Positions 1 through 13,000 of a DNA stretch of 64,000 nucleotides are shown one piece after another. Every line of letters starts with the position of its first letter. Within the stretch, counting starts at the first letter, position 1. Source of the DNA: Aspidapion aeneum (lineage: Eukaryota; Arthropoda; Insecta; Coleoptera; Brentidae); contig OY755039.1 in NCBI GenBank assembly GCA_963576565.1, positions 131,457,140 through 131,521,139 of the forward strand, read 5' to 3'. The notes under the pieces were generated by a model. That model was not told where the DNA came from. It saw only the letters and a program-made list of their open reading frames with translations, and made no database searches. The translations under genes and the position numbers were made by a program.

Positions 1-268
1 TTTTAGATTCACAATGGCTATATAAAATAATTCCCCAGTCCCAAAATTATTTTATCATATAAAAATATACCGAGTTTGTCGTTTTGTTGATTATCAAATT
101 GCCTGCCAGATTTATTTTTCTGATAAAATCGTATCTGAAGAGCTCTCAAAACAAGCGCGCGATCACAAAAATGCTTTTTAATAGTTTTTTGATAACAAAA
201 TAACAAATATTTAAAATAAAAATAAAATAATTTACACTATTCACCATTAATAAAGTCTGTTTGGTTTA
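1..268. other. Intron 6 sequence, nothing recognised
   Basis: AT-rich sequence downstream of RnrL exon 6 in gene sense. The continuing RnrL intron runs off the window here. No coding or repeat signal is visible. Confidence 0.5.
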
Positions 269-1405
269 CATAAATCAAAATTAAAGTAAAATTATTGTTA
301 AAAACACTGCTAAAACAACTAGATAAATATTTTCTCTTTAGAATATTTTTTAAATAAATTTATATACGCCATTATGATTTTATAGTGGTCACTTGGTTTT
401 ATTTGTTACTGTATCGCAACAAGGATTTTTGAGTGCCCTTATGAAACCAACAAAAAAGAACAAAGTAAACATAGGCAACATAACCTCACTTAAAATTTTT
501 ATATTTGTTTTTAAAGTGTTTAAAAGCGTATAATTCAACACTTTTAAATGTTTTTTATCGTGCAATTTCGACACAATCGAGAGAGCCAGTGCAATGATAT
601 TCGTTATGCCTGCAGGTTGGGGAGCAACCTTTATATTGGCCGTCTAAACAGGCCTTATCTAGGCCTGGGTGTCCTACCCAGGAGGACGGAAACTCAACAA
701 TTATTAATTATTGGGCTTTAAATAATCAATCTTGCAATAGGTAGGTACCAATCTGTACCTAGGTATATCTATTATTTTTACCAGAAATACCTAAAAAAAA
801 TAAAACACGAAAGTATTTACTTACTTCTGTTAGAACCGTTAAGGAAAAAAGGTTTTATATGACCGCCTATTTAAATAATATTTAATATACAGCTATGGGT
901 AACTATAAATACAAAAGAATTAAGTTTACCTTTAAGCCTTCCTATAAAACCTTTTTAAAATGCCTAAAAGTAAAGGCAAAAACCAAAAGTCTATAGTTTA
1001 TATTTACCACTCTTAAAAACCTTAAGGAAACTAGGTTCATTGGCCACCTATCTAATCATATTTACTTTTAAACTACTGGTAACTATAAAATGAAATGACC
1101 TAAAGTAATGAAAAAAACTAAATGACCAAAGTTTATATTTATTTCTTTTTAAAAACTTTAGGTAAAAGACCATCTATATAAATCAGAAATCAATAAAACC
1201 AAAAGTATCTAAAAGAAACAGAAGGAATATCAGTTTTATTATACTCCCTTTATAAATCACTTTTTGGTTGTATAACACCTCTTTAGGTAATTGGCAATAT
1301 AAATTACCTTTACGTAGCCAAATTGATCCTAAAACCCATAACAGCACCCTCTAAATAACCTAGGAACCAAATTAATAAAACCTTGAGTGGTAATAATGTT
1401 ACTTG
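269..1405 (+). repeat. Inverted-repeat arm (partner 7695-8794)
   Basis: This 1.1-kb stretch reads as the reverse complement of 7695-8794, with scattered substitutions and small indels. Shared landmarks include CATAAATCAAAATT at the outer edge, the AGGCCTTATCTAGGCCT-like stretch near 652, and CAAGTAACATTATTACC at the inner edge. The arm itself contains imperfect repeats of roughly 190 bp. Between the arms lie RnrL exons 6 and 5 and other repeats. It may be two oppositely oriented copies of one element or a local inverted duplication. No coding sequence is seen. Confidence 0.85.
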
Positions 1406-1455
1406 TGCAGCATACTGTGATAATTTTATTGTGAGTTTAAGAATAAACCACATAC

Positions 1456-1635
1456 CTGTATTTTTCCTGAGATTCAAAAAATCGAAGATATCACCATGCC
1501 ACGGTTCCAAGTATATGGCAAACGCTCCAGGACGTTTGTTGCCGCCCTGATCGACGTACTTGGCAGTGCTGTTGAATACCTTCAACATGGGTACTAGACC
1601 GTTCGACACACCATTTGTCCCTGCAATTTCTGTGC
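1456..1635 (-). CDS. RnrL: RnrL exon 6
   Basis: 180 nt: two bases completing a glycine codon, 59 codons, then one base. The acceptor is TTTTTAG before GCACAG and the donor is CAG followed by GTATG. It encodes [20 protein letters not shown] and then [19 protein letters not shown]. In R1 structures this region carries the substrate-specificity loops that sense dNTP effectors. It joins in phase with exon 5 (AAAG + GC gives Lys-Gly). The next exon is outside the window. Confidence 0.96.
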
Positions 1636-4600
1636 CTAAAAATTGTGAATGTGGTCACTTACTGTTCCATAGAATATCTTTATCTACGAGCAAGCGGTAA
1701 TGTGTACTTTATCGCGCTCATTTATGGGCGGTAATTACCACATTACAGTACGGCCTGCAGTAACTCGAACTACCGATAATAGCCTAGTTACCACACTTAT
1801 CACATATTTTATGTATTATTATCATGTTTAGGGAACGTTGTCTTCAAAATGGTTGTTCCTCTAAGGCTTTGATTAATGCATTGATTACAAAAATATAATA
1901 TATCATAACAAAAACATTTCATGTAAAAAAAGCCAAGTACGCGAAAATGGCATTCCGTAAAAAGAATTGAGATAAAAGTAAAGCCAAGTTCTCCAATACA
2001 AATTTCAAAATGAAAGGTTCTTACTAGTTTGGAAATGTTTTTTTAAACTTTGCTATTACAGCCAAACTTCTTTATGTTCAATTTAGCACTGTGCCTAAGG
2101 GTCATTTACAGCCGTAATAGCCAAGTTTAGAAAAATATTTCCAAACTAGTAAGAACCTTTCATTTTGAAATTTGTATTGGAGAACTTGGCTTTACTTTTA
2201 TCTCAATTCTTTTTACGGAATGCCATTTTCGCGTACTTGGCTTTTTTTACATGAAATGTTTTTGTTATGATTTCACTTCTTTTTTAAAGGAATTGGATAA
2301 TACTTAATTTTTAAAATAGTAAAATATGCGGAATATTGTTCAAAACTTTGGCAATGCCTTACTTAAATTTTTGAGGTTTTTTAATTTTTTTCCATGGTTT
2401 TATCGTAGTTCCTATTGGCCTTCCAAAGGTCAGCTCTCTAGCGTGTCTGAAAGTGCACAATGTTACTTTTACATAACTTTACATGTATAGGGGAGGGAAA
2501 TAAATTAAAATTGTCGTGTTTCTAAATTTTGTCCTATAGTTTTATCATAGTTCCTATCCGTCTTCCAATGCTCAGCTAGCGTTTCTGGAAGTGGGTAATG
2601 TTACTTTTACATAACTTTACATTTATAGGGGAGGAGAGTAAATGAAAATATTGAACTTTTAAAATTTTTTCCCATGGTTTTATCATAATTTCTATCAGCA
2701 TTCCAATGCTCAGCTCTCTAGCGTTTCTAGAAGTGGGTAATGTTACTTTTACATAACTTTACGTTTATAGGGGAGGAGAGTTAATGAAAATATTGGACTT
2801 TTTAAATTTTTTTCCATGGTTTTATCATAATTTCTATCAGCATTCCAATGCTCATTTCTCTAGCGTTTCTGGAAGTGGGCAATGTTAGTTTTATATAAAT
2901 TTACATTTATAGGAGAGGGAGGTAAATTAAAATGTTGGTGTTTTTAAATTTTTTCATATAGTTTTATCATATCGTCTTTCAGTCTTAAAAAGTTCAGCTC
3001 TCTAGCGTTTCTGGAAGTGGGCAGTGTTACTTTTACATAACTTTACATTTATAGGGGAAGGAAGTAAATTAGAATTTTGGGGTGTTTTAATTTATTTCTA
3101 TAACTTTATCATAGTTACTATCGGTCTTTCAAAGCTCAGCTCTCTAGCATGTCTGGAAGTAGGCAATGTTACTTTTACTTAACTTTACATTTATAGGGGA
3201 GGGAAGAAATTAGAATTTTGGGGTGTTTTAATTTTTTCCTATAGTTTTATCATAGTTTCTATCAGTCTGTCAAAGCTCAACTCTCTGACATTTCTGGAAG
3301 TGGGCAATGCTAATTTTACATAACTTTAAATGTAGAGGGGAGGGGAGTAAATTAAAATTTTGGGGTTTTTTGATTTTTTCCTATAGTTTTATCATAGTTC
3401 CTATCAGTCTGCCGAAGCTCAACTCTCTAGCATTTCTGGAAGTGGGCGATGCTACTTTTACATAACTTTAAATGTATAGGGGAGGGGAGTAAATTAAAAT
3501 TTTGGGGCTTTTTGATTTTTTCCAGGGGTTTGGTCATAATTTCTATCAGTCTGCCAAATTTCAGCTTTGTAGCATGTCTGGAAGTACAGTAGAATATTGA
3601 TGATCTATACATGAGTGAGTGAGTGAGTGAGTGGCAATTTCGACGTTTTTTGAAATTTCGTAACTACTTTACTACTTTATGGAATTGCATGAACCTTGGA
3701 GGGGTTGTTAACTCCATGGAGATCTACGACTGTGCAAAGTTTGAGATTCGTAGCTCATTCCGAAGTAGAGTTTTAGGTAGGTCAAATATCGGCTGAAATG
3801 TTTCAAGAAAAGATGGTTACGGCGCGCGAACTTGGCGAGGCACTGCCGTGCCCTCAGATAACACGAAGGTCAGGTGGATTAGAACATCCTGATTTAAAAT
3901 TCAAGGAGTTGGTTTTTGGAAAAAACCCTCGGACAAGTCGGTTTTGGAAACATACCTCAGATGTACAATGTGTCCGAAAAGGAGATATTGTACCCTATTC
4001 TTTTTAAAGGGAACGCATTTTTGCATCTCCAATCTAAGCCAGTAAAATATTTTTAACCTTCCACAACAAAGATAACCAAACCAAAACTTTCGTTTCGTTT
4101 TTATTTGCCAGCTAAATTGCTTATAAAAAAAATCAAGAGCGATAATATATACAGAGTGTTCGGCACATGAACCGTCAAAATTTTTTGGGATATTGCTGGG
4201 GTCATTTGCTACCTTTTCAACCTTGGAACTTGGGTCCTTAGAGTCAGGGCTAAAAAGATATGAACTTTTTAATTTTTTTCTCAAATTACCCAAAATCTCA
4301 CCTTTAAACCCTTGTAAGCTTTTTTTAATGTCTGGAAAAGCACCATTTTTTTTTATAATTCTGTAATCTTATGCTACTTCAACTAATTAATAGATTTGTT
4401 AAAATTTATGTACCAAAGGGACATACGAGGTTTTTTATTGAAGAACATTAGTGATTTTGTGAAAGAAAATCAATTTCAAAATTAAAGTAATTATCGACAG
4501 TTGAGAACTTCATTTTCTTTTAAAAACTTCTCTAGTTGATTACCTTTCTAACGGTATGCTACACATTGATTTTAAAAAAACAATTCTGCTTTACAATACG

Positions 4601-7600
4601 GATATTCCGTGAGACAAGCAATAATCGTTCGAACTTGATAAGAAAAACAATTTGATGTTTATGATCGTTTCAAACAAAATTTATAAATAAAGAACACAAT
4701 ACATTATTGTTAAAAGTTTAACTTTTGTTTAATTAGGTAAACGATCATAAACATCAAGTTGTTTTTCTTACCAATTCCGAACGAGTCTCGCCCTTCTGAC
4801 AGAATATCCGTTTTTTAAAGCAGAAATGTTTTTTTTTTATCAATGTGTAGCATACCGTTAGAAAGGTAACCAACTAAAGAAGTTTTTAAAAGAAAATGAA
4901 GTTTTCAATTGTCGATACCTTTTTTGATTTTTAATTTTGAAATTGATTTTTTTTCACAAAATCACTAATGTTCTTCAATAAAAAACCTCGTATGTACCGA
5001 ACCGAACCGAACCCTTTGGTACATCAATTTTAACAAATCTATTAATTAGTTGAAGAAGCATAAGATTACAGAATTATTTAAAAAATGGTGCGTTTCCAGA
5101 CATTACTAAAAAGTTAACGAGCGTTTAAAGGTGGAATTTTGGATAATTATATTATAATAAACCCAAGTTCTAAGGTTGAAAAGGTAGCAAATAACCCCAA
5201 CAATATCCCAACAAATTTTGACGGTTCATGTGCCGAACACCCTGTATTGTGGGTGACTTTATTTTATTTAGTGCAAAACAGATATCCTTCATTGCACGTT
5301 AAATAATATACTACGTACCTTTGGCTCTAATATTGTGAACACTAACGCCAATACCCCCCGCAGACTTGGAGATAAAAGCGCACTGCGTTAGGCATTTAAA
5401 AATACCCTCGATGCTGTCTTCTGGCATTGTCAACAAAAAACATGAGGATAACTGGGGTTTCGGCGTTGCAGCGTTGAACAACGTCGGACTAGCGTGACTA
5501 AAATACTTTTCCGACAGAAGGTTGTACGTTTCAATAGCTGCGTCAATATTCTAAAGAAAAAACATTTTTAGATAAAAAAATTTTTTTATAAAAAAAACAC
5601 CCAACTGCTAAATTAACTTGTTAGTACTAGTCGCAGTTGAGTACAAAATTTATAGGTATAGAGCAAAATTATTTAAGAAAAGCCGGACCTGTCCCTCACC
5701 CCCTCCGATTTTCTTGATTTTTTGGCGGAATATTACCTACCTGGAGAATAGACAAAAGCCAAAAAATTGGCTTTCAAAAAAATTTATTGGCTAGGATATA
5801 GCCATTCTTCTGTTTTTCATAAATTTTTGACATGATTTTGGGTATTTTCTATAATTCAGAAGTTTTTTGCAGTAAAATGTTGAAAATTGGTACATTGATG
5901 TAGAAGTCATCAAAGAACAAGAATGTGGCCAACAATTTGACCTAGGACAAATTTCCACAAAAATGGTGGCCAAAACCCCTAAAATTTACAGAAAAATACC
6001 CATTTCTTGGGAAAACGTTGAAAAAATTTTTTTGAATGCGTCTTACAGAAAAAGAATCAGCGAATCTAATGAGCCCGTACTCATATTTTTCGGATTAATC
6101 GTTTAGGAAATACATGGTTTCAAAATTGGAAATTGTTTTTGTAGGCGGTAAATATTGAGATTTTTGATCGAATAAGACAATCTTCGACTTATAGACCTAT
6201 TTTGTGTGAGCGAGACATGTAGCTACCTAAAAAAAAGTAAAAAAATGCAAACCCGTCAAACGCGCTGGGTGATAGCTATATTAGGCCAGTCATTAAAGCG
6301 AAAAAAATACCCCCAGCTTTCAAAAAGTGGTAGTCACGATTTTGACATATTATGTTGTTCACATTGGAGTTCTAAAAGAAAATTTAAGTTTTCGACTTGA
6401 GTGGGGCGGTTCCCCCCCACCGGCTTGGATTTAGTGTGCACAAAAACCTTTTTTTTTTAATTACTTGGTCCCTGCACATTTTAGAAAATAAAGTTTTGAC
6501 AAAAGTTGAACACAATAAAATTTCTCACAAAAACGCTATTGTAAAGTTTTTTGCCAGACGAATGGTTTCTCCGCCTTTTTGGATTTTAAACAGTTTTAGC
6601 TCACACATATACTATACTATAGTAGTGTGAGCTATGGTGATCCTAATTTTTTCGAGAAAAAAAAAGTTGCTCCGATTTCAAAAGTTTTTATATATCTTTG
6701 CGTTTCAGATGATTTTGAAACTTTTTTGTTGCGCCGTCTGTCTGTCTGTATGTAACGACCAACGCGCATAACTCAAAAACGGCTTGCCCGATTTCAATGA
6801 AATTTGGTACCTAGGCTGGGTCTTGGGTCGAGATGGTCCCATTTAAAAATGAACAAAATCCACCGAACACAAGCCAAGTAAAAGGGTGGGGGTAGATTTC
6901 AAAAATTAGAGTTTATGTGAAAATATGGCGTGCGTGATATCAAACGAAAGGTAATTAAGTTTGGAGTTAAACAAAATACATTTTAGTTTTTTTTTTAAAG
7001 GGTGGGGATAGATTTCAAAAATTAGAGTTTACGTGAAAACATGGCATGTGTGATATCAAACGAACGGTAATTGAGTCCGGAGTTAAACAAAATACATTTT
7101 AGTTCTTGTTTTTTTAAGGGTGGGGGTAGATTTCAAAAATTTGAGTTTAATTTAAAACATGGCTTGTGTGGTATCAAACGAAAGGTAATTTAGTCTCGAG
7201 TTGAATAAAATATATTTCAGTTTTTAGTTATATTAGCTCACACGTACACTATAACTATAGTACCTAGTGTGAGCTTAGGGGCCCATATATTGGAAGAGTA
7301 TTTTATTTAGTGGCCTTTTAACTTGAAAACTGCTTATTTTTGGGAAAATCTGTTATAACATAAAATAAAGACCAACTAATAGCCTATAAAATGGCCTATG
7401 GATGCCAATTAAGTGCTAACCGTGGACTTGGCCCACTTAGGTGATACATCGTTTAAAAGATAATTTAATTTTCTACAAAAAAGTTCATTACATACTTTCT
7501 GTAAAATGCTTACCTTTTTAGAAAATTACATAAAACTGAATAATTTCGGTTTCGTTTGCATATACTATGGAAATACATAGGAAACGGGTGTACTGCTAAC

Positions 7601-9978
7601 ACTTCAGGGTTCGTATCTCAGCAAGGGTACTACCCAGATGAAATCAGTGATATATTATTTTATAGGCTATTAGTTGGTCTTTATTTTACGTTCCCAAGTA
7701 ACATTATTACCACTCAAGGTTTTATTAATTTGGTTCCAAGGTTATTTAGAGGGTGCTGTTATGGCTTTTAGGATCAATTTGGCTACAAAAAGGTAATTTA
7801 TATTGCCAATTACCTAAAGAGGTGTTATACAACCAAAAAGTGTTCTTCTGTTCCTTTTAGATACTTTTGGTTTTATTGATTTCTGATTTATAAAGATGGT
7901 CTTATAAAACCCTTTTACCTAAAGTTTTTAAAAAGAAATAAATATAAAATTTGGTCTTTTAGTTTTTTTCATTACTTTAGGTCATTCAACAAAAGTGTTT
8001 ATAATAGAGCTAAAAGGTTGCCTTATATCCTTTTGTTTTTGTAGTTACCAGTAGTTTAATAGTAAATATGATTATATCGGCGGCCATATAGAACCTAGTT
8101 TCCTTAAGGTTTTTAAGAGTGGTAAATATAAACTTTAGACTTTTGGTTTTTGCCATTACTTTTAGGCATTTTAAACAGGTTTTAAAAGGAAGGCTTAAAG
8201 GTAAACTTAATTCTTTTGTATTTATGGTTACCCATAGCTGCATATTAAATATTATTTAAATAGGCGGTCATATAAAACTTTGTTTCCTTAAGGGTTCTAA
8301 CAGAAGTAAATAAATACTTTCGTATTTTAGTTTTTACTAGTACTAGTACAGATTGGTACCTACCTATTGCAAGATTGATTATTTATTATCCTCCTGGGTA
8401 GGGCACCCAAGCCTAGATAAGGCCTGTTTAAACGGCCAATATAAGAGGTTTCCCTCCAACCTGCAGGCACAACGGATATCATTGCACTGGACCTCCTGAT
8501 TGTGTGCAAATTGCACGATAAAAAACATTTAAATTTAACACAACACTTTAAAAAACAAATACAAAAAATTTAAGTGAGGTTATGTTCACTATGTTTACCT
8601 TCTCTTTTTTATTGGTTTCATAAGCGCAGTCAAAAATCCTTGTTGCGATAGAGTAACAAATAAAACCAAGTGACCACTATAAAACGATAATGGCGTATAT
8701 AGAATTATTTTAAAAATATTGTAAACAGAAAATATTTATCTAGTTGTTTTAGCAGTGTTTTTTAACAATAATTTTACTTTAATTTTGATTTATGCCTAAG
8801 GTCACTAATCGTCAAGCAAGCTTTACAGGTAGCGAAGCTAACGTCAGGGTTTCTATTTTTTGGTTATTATTTTTTACATTTTTTCCTCGGTTTCGCATTG
8901 GCGGTTCTGTTTTATTTTGAAGATGTTGTTTTACACAGTATGATGGTACCTAAACTATATATATTTATGTAATTAGAATTAAAAAGTTATGCTGCAAACT
9001 ATCTTGAAACTGTATCAATAATAAATAGATCTTTAGACTGTGTTAAAACCAGGTCGAAAATTTAAATTTGTTTTAAAGACTCCAATGTCAATGTCATATG
9101 TCAAAATCGCGACGACAACACCTTTTGCAAGCAGGGGGTCTGTGGCGGAGGGGGGGGGGCGGCCCCCCACAAGGTCGAAAATTCAAATTTGTTTTTAAGA
9201 CTCCAATGTCAAAGTCATATGTGAAAATCGCGACGACAACACCTTTTGCAAGCAGGGGGTCTTTTTTTCGCTTTAATGCCTGGCCTAATATAGCTAAATT
9301 ACCCAGTGCGTTTGACGGGTTTGCATTTTTTACTTTTTTTTTTAAGTAGCTACCTGTGTCGCTCACACAAAATTAGTCGAAGATTGTCTTATTGGGTCAA
9401 AAATCTCAATTTTTACCGCGAACAAAAAATACTCTGCCAATCTATGGGCACCTAAGCTCACACTAGGTACTATAGTTATAGTGTGAGCTGAAATATATTT
9501 TATTCAACTCCAGACTCAATTACCTTTCGTTTGATACCACACAAGCCATGTTTTGACTTAAAATCAAATTTTTTTAATCTACCCCCCACCCTTTTAAAAA
9601 AACTAAAATGTATTTTGTTTAACTCCAGACTCAATTACCTTTCGTTTGATATCACACACGCCATATTTTCACTTAAACTCTAATTTTTGACATCTACCCC
9701 CACCCTTTTTTTAAAAATAAACTAAAATTAATTTTTTTAAACTCCAGACTTAATTACCTTTCGTTTGATATCACACACGCCATATTTTCACATAAACTCT
9801 AATTTTTGGAATCTACCCCCACCCTTTTATTTGGCTTGCGTTCGGTGGATTTTGTTCATTTTTAAATGGGACCATCACGGCCCAAGACCCAACTTAGGTA
9901 CCAAATTTCATTAAAATCGGACAAGCGGTTTTTGAGTTATGCGGGTTGGTCGTTACAGACAGACATACAGACAGACAT

Positions 9979-10021
<43 letters not shown>

Positions 10022-13000
10022 GCAAAACAAAAAAGTTTCAAAATCATCTGAAACGCAAAGATATATAAAAAATTTTAAAATCGGAGCAACTTTTTTTTTC
10101 TCGAAAAAATTAGGATCACCATAGCTCACACTACTTATAGTAGTAGTGTGAGCTAAAAACTTCCAATTTTTAAACAATGTATTTACTAAACGATTTATCC
10201 GAAAAATATGAATAAATGCTCATTAGATTTGCTAATTCTTTATCTGTAAGAGGCATTTAAAAAATTTTAAGAATTTTTTTTTTTCAACGTTTTCCCAAAA
10301 AATGGGTATTTTTCTGTACATTTTAGGGGTTTTGGCCACCATTTTTGTGGAAATTTGTCCTAGGTCAAATTATTGACCACATTCTTGTTCTTTGATCACT
10401 GCTACATCAATGTTCCAATTTTCAACATTTTACTGCAAAAAACTTCTGAATTATAGAAAATACCCAAAATCATGTCAAAAATTTATGAAAAACAGAAAAC
10501 GGCTATATCCTAGCCAATACATTATTTTGAAAGCCAATATATTGGCTTTTGTCTATTCTTCAGGTAGGTAATATTCCCACAAAAAATCAAGAAAATCGGA
10601 GGTGGTGAGGGACAGGTCCGGCTTTTCTTAAATAATTTTGCTCATACCTATAATGTACGACATACTTCAACTTTTAGTTTTGATACCCAAAGCGCACTTA
10701 CGAAATTATACAGATCGGGTTATTGGGTAATTTTGTACCCAACTGCGACTAGTAGTTGCAAGGAAATTTAGCAGTTTTTTATTAACTTTTTTTTATTTTC
10801 AACTTTTAGGTTTAATTCTTATTCAGCCTTATAAAAAGCACTATGCATTTACAATTTTATTTAGCTTTACCCAAAAAGTACGTGTAGATTTTCTACGGAC
10901 GCGAACAGTGTTACCTTCCATTGAGTGAAGGTGGGGAAGGAGAAAGGAGGGAACAAGAACTGAATACAAACTTATTCCACATGCAGTACGTAATTCTTAA
11001 TTTTATTAATACAGGGTTCGTCAACGATCGTTTGGCCATTGAAAATATGTGAATTGAAGTAAGATCGCTATTTAAATAAATGGCACTAAGAGAGATAAGT
11101 AGTTTAGCGCTGTTGTCAAGTTAGCAATTCAAGAAAATGGTTTTCTTTTCGCGATCTAATGACGTTACTCTTACCGGCTGACTAGGCCAAAGCCGGCCAT
11201 TAATAAAATCCAAAGAACACCTTGATTTTAATTGCTGTTGTGCCATCTCTTAGATATCATTTGATCTGTATGACTAATAATCAATACTGCGAATCCGTAA
11301 TTCTGCTTTTAGTTCAGGCCCTACATCCGAGATTACAGCCATGTGCTGCGTTTAATGATAGAAGCAACACACTTGGCATGGATAGACATAAGACTCGCCC
11401 GAACATTTTACGAAAGGGAACCACCCCCTCCCTGGCAGGGGGTGGTCCCCCCCCTTAAACGTGCTTTTTGATAGTTTTTTGCTGATAACTCGAAAACAGT
11501 CAACTTTTTCAAAAATATTCTAGAAATCATTTTTCAAGCGGATACAATTTCCTTTTCAACGATGTACCTTAGTAACCTTTAACGGCAGTGCTGCATATTC
11601 CATTAGCGTACGAAAAAAGGGGAAAATTTTTAAAATATTTTTTTTATCTATTTTTTGTGGTATTATTATTATTATGTGGTATTATTTGCAAACTTTTAAC
11701 TTGGCAAAAATAACTAAGTAACAATTATTGAGGCAGATGAAAAGTCCTCTCTAACGATGTATAACACTCCCCCCTTACATCATTGGCGTACCTTTTATAG
11801 GCATTTAAATAAATGAGAGGTGTGGAAAAAACTAGTTCTTTTTAATTTTCTTAAATTTTACTGTCCCACATGTCTGGTTTTAACACTTATTTTTAAAGCT
11901 GAAGAAATTTCCTTTCCAACGATATTATATCGCGCCCCCCTCAAGGCAGCGGTGGATCTGGCATAGACACACCAACAATGGTCAAATTTGGTATACACTT
12001 GAATCTTCATTTAAGACAACCATGCTGAAACAGTTTTAATATAGACACTGCATTGAATGAGAGAGGCAACACACTTGGTATGAATATATAGTATACTCCC
12101 CCGAAAATATAACGACGGGGAACCATCGGCCCACCCTTGGTGGGGGGGCTATCTCTACCCTAAATGTTTTTTTGACAGTTTTCGGTTTATTAGAAAAAAT
12201 GTGAAAAAAATATTTAAGGGGGGACCACCCCCCGCCATGAGTAGGCGGGTGGATCCCCTTCGTTATCTTATTGGGGGGAGTATACTGTATATCCATACCA
12301 ATTGTGTTGCTTCTCTCATTGAATGTAGTGTGTGTATTAATACTGTTCCAAAAAGATTGTCTTAAATGAAGATTCAAGTGTATACCAAACTTGACCATTT
12401 TTGGTGCGACTATCCTAGATCTACCGCTGCCTTGAGGGGAGAGTGATATACATTGTTGGAAAGGAAATTTTTTCAACTTTAAAAATAAGTTTTAAAACCA
12501 GATATGTGGGACAGTAATATTTAAGAAAATTTTTTCCACACCTCTAATTTATTTAAATGCTTATAAAAGGTGCGCCACTGATGTAAGGGGGGCGTGTTAT
12601 ACATTTCATCAGCCTTAATAGTTATTACTTAGATGTGTTTTTCCAAGTTAAAAGTTTGCAAATAATTGGGAAAATACTGTAAGAGAGCACTTTTGAGAGG
12701 GGTGAGAGGAGGGATCCCCACTTTGAAAAAGGTTAACTAGAAAAAGTCAGTTTTAAGTTATTACTAACCAAAAATAATTTTTTTACTCTCTATTTTTATT
12801 TACTCGTTTTCGTAACTTAGTGGCACACTAGGAAAAAATACTCTGCCAATATATGGGTACCTAAGCTCACACCAGGTACTATAGTTATAGTGTTCGTGTG
12901 AGCTGTAACGTGTCATTTTTACGTTTAAGGCAACGTTACATATTTGTTTATTTAGGTAAATAATCAAGGCTCTTCGACTCGTCTTTCTGTACACAAATTA

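Noticed and set aside
3798..4293. Overlapping plus and minus frames near 4 kb
   Set aside because: They read across the end of a foldback element and intron sequence, with no domain similarity.
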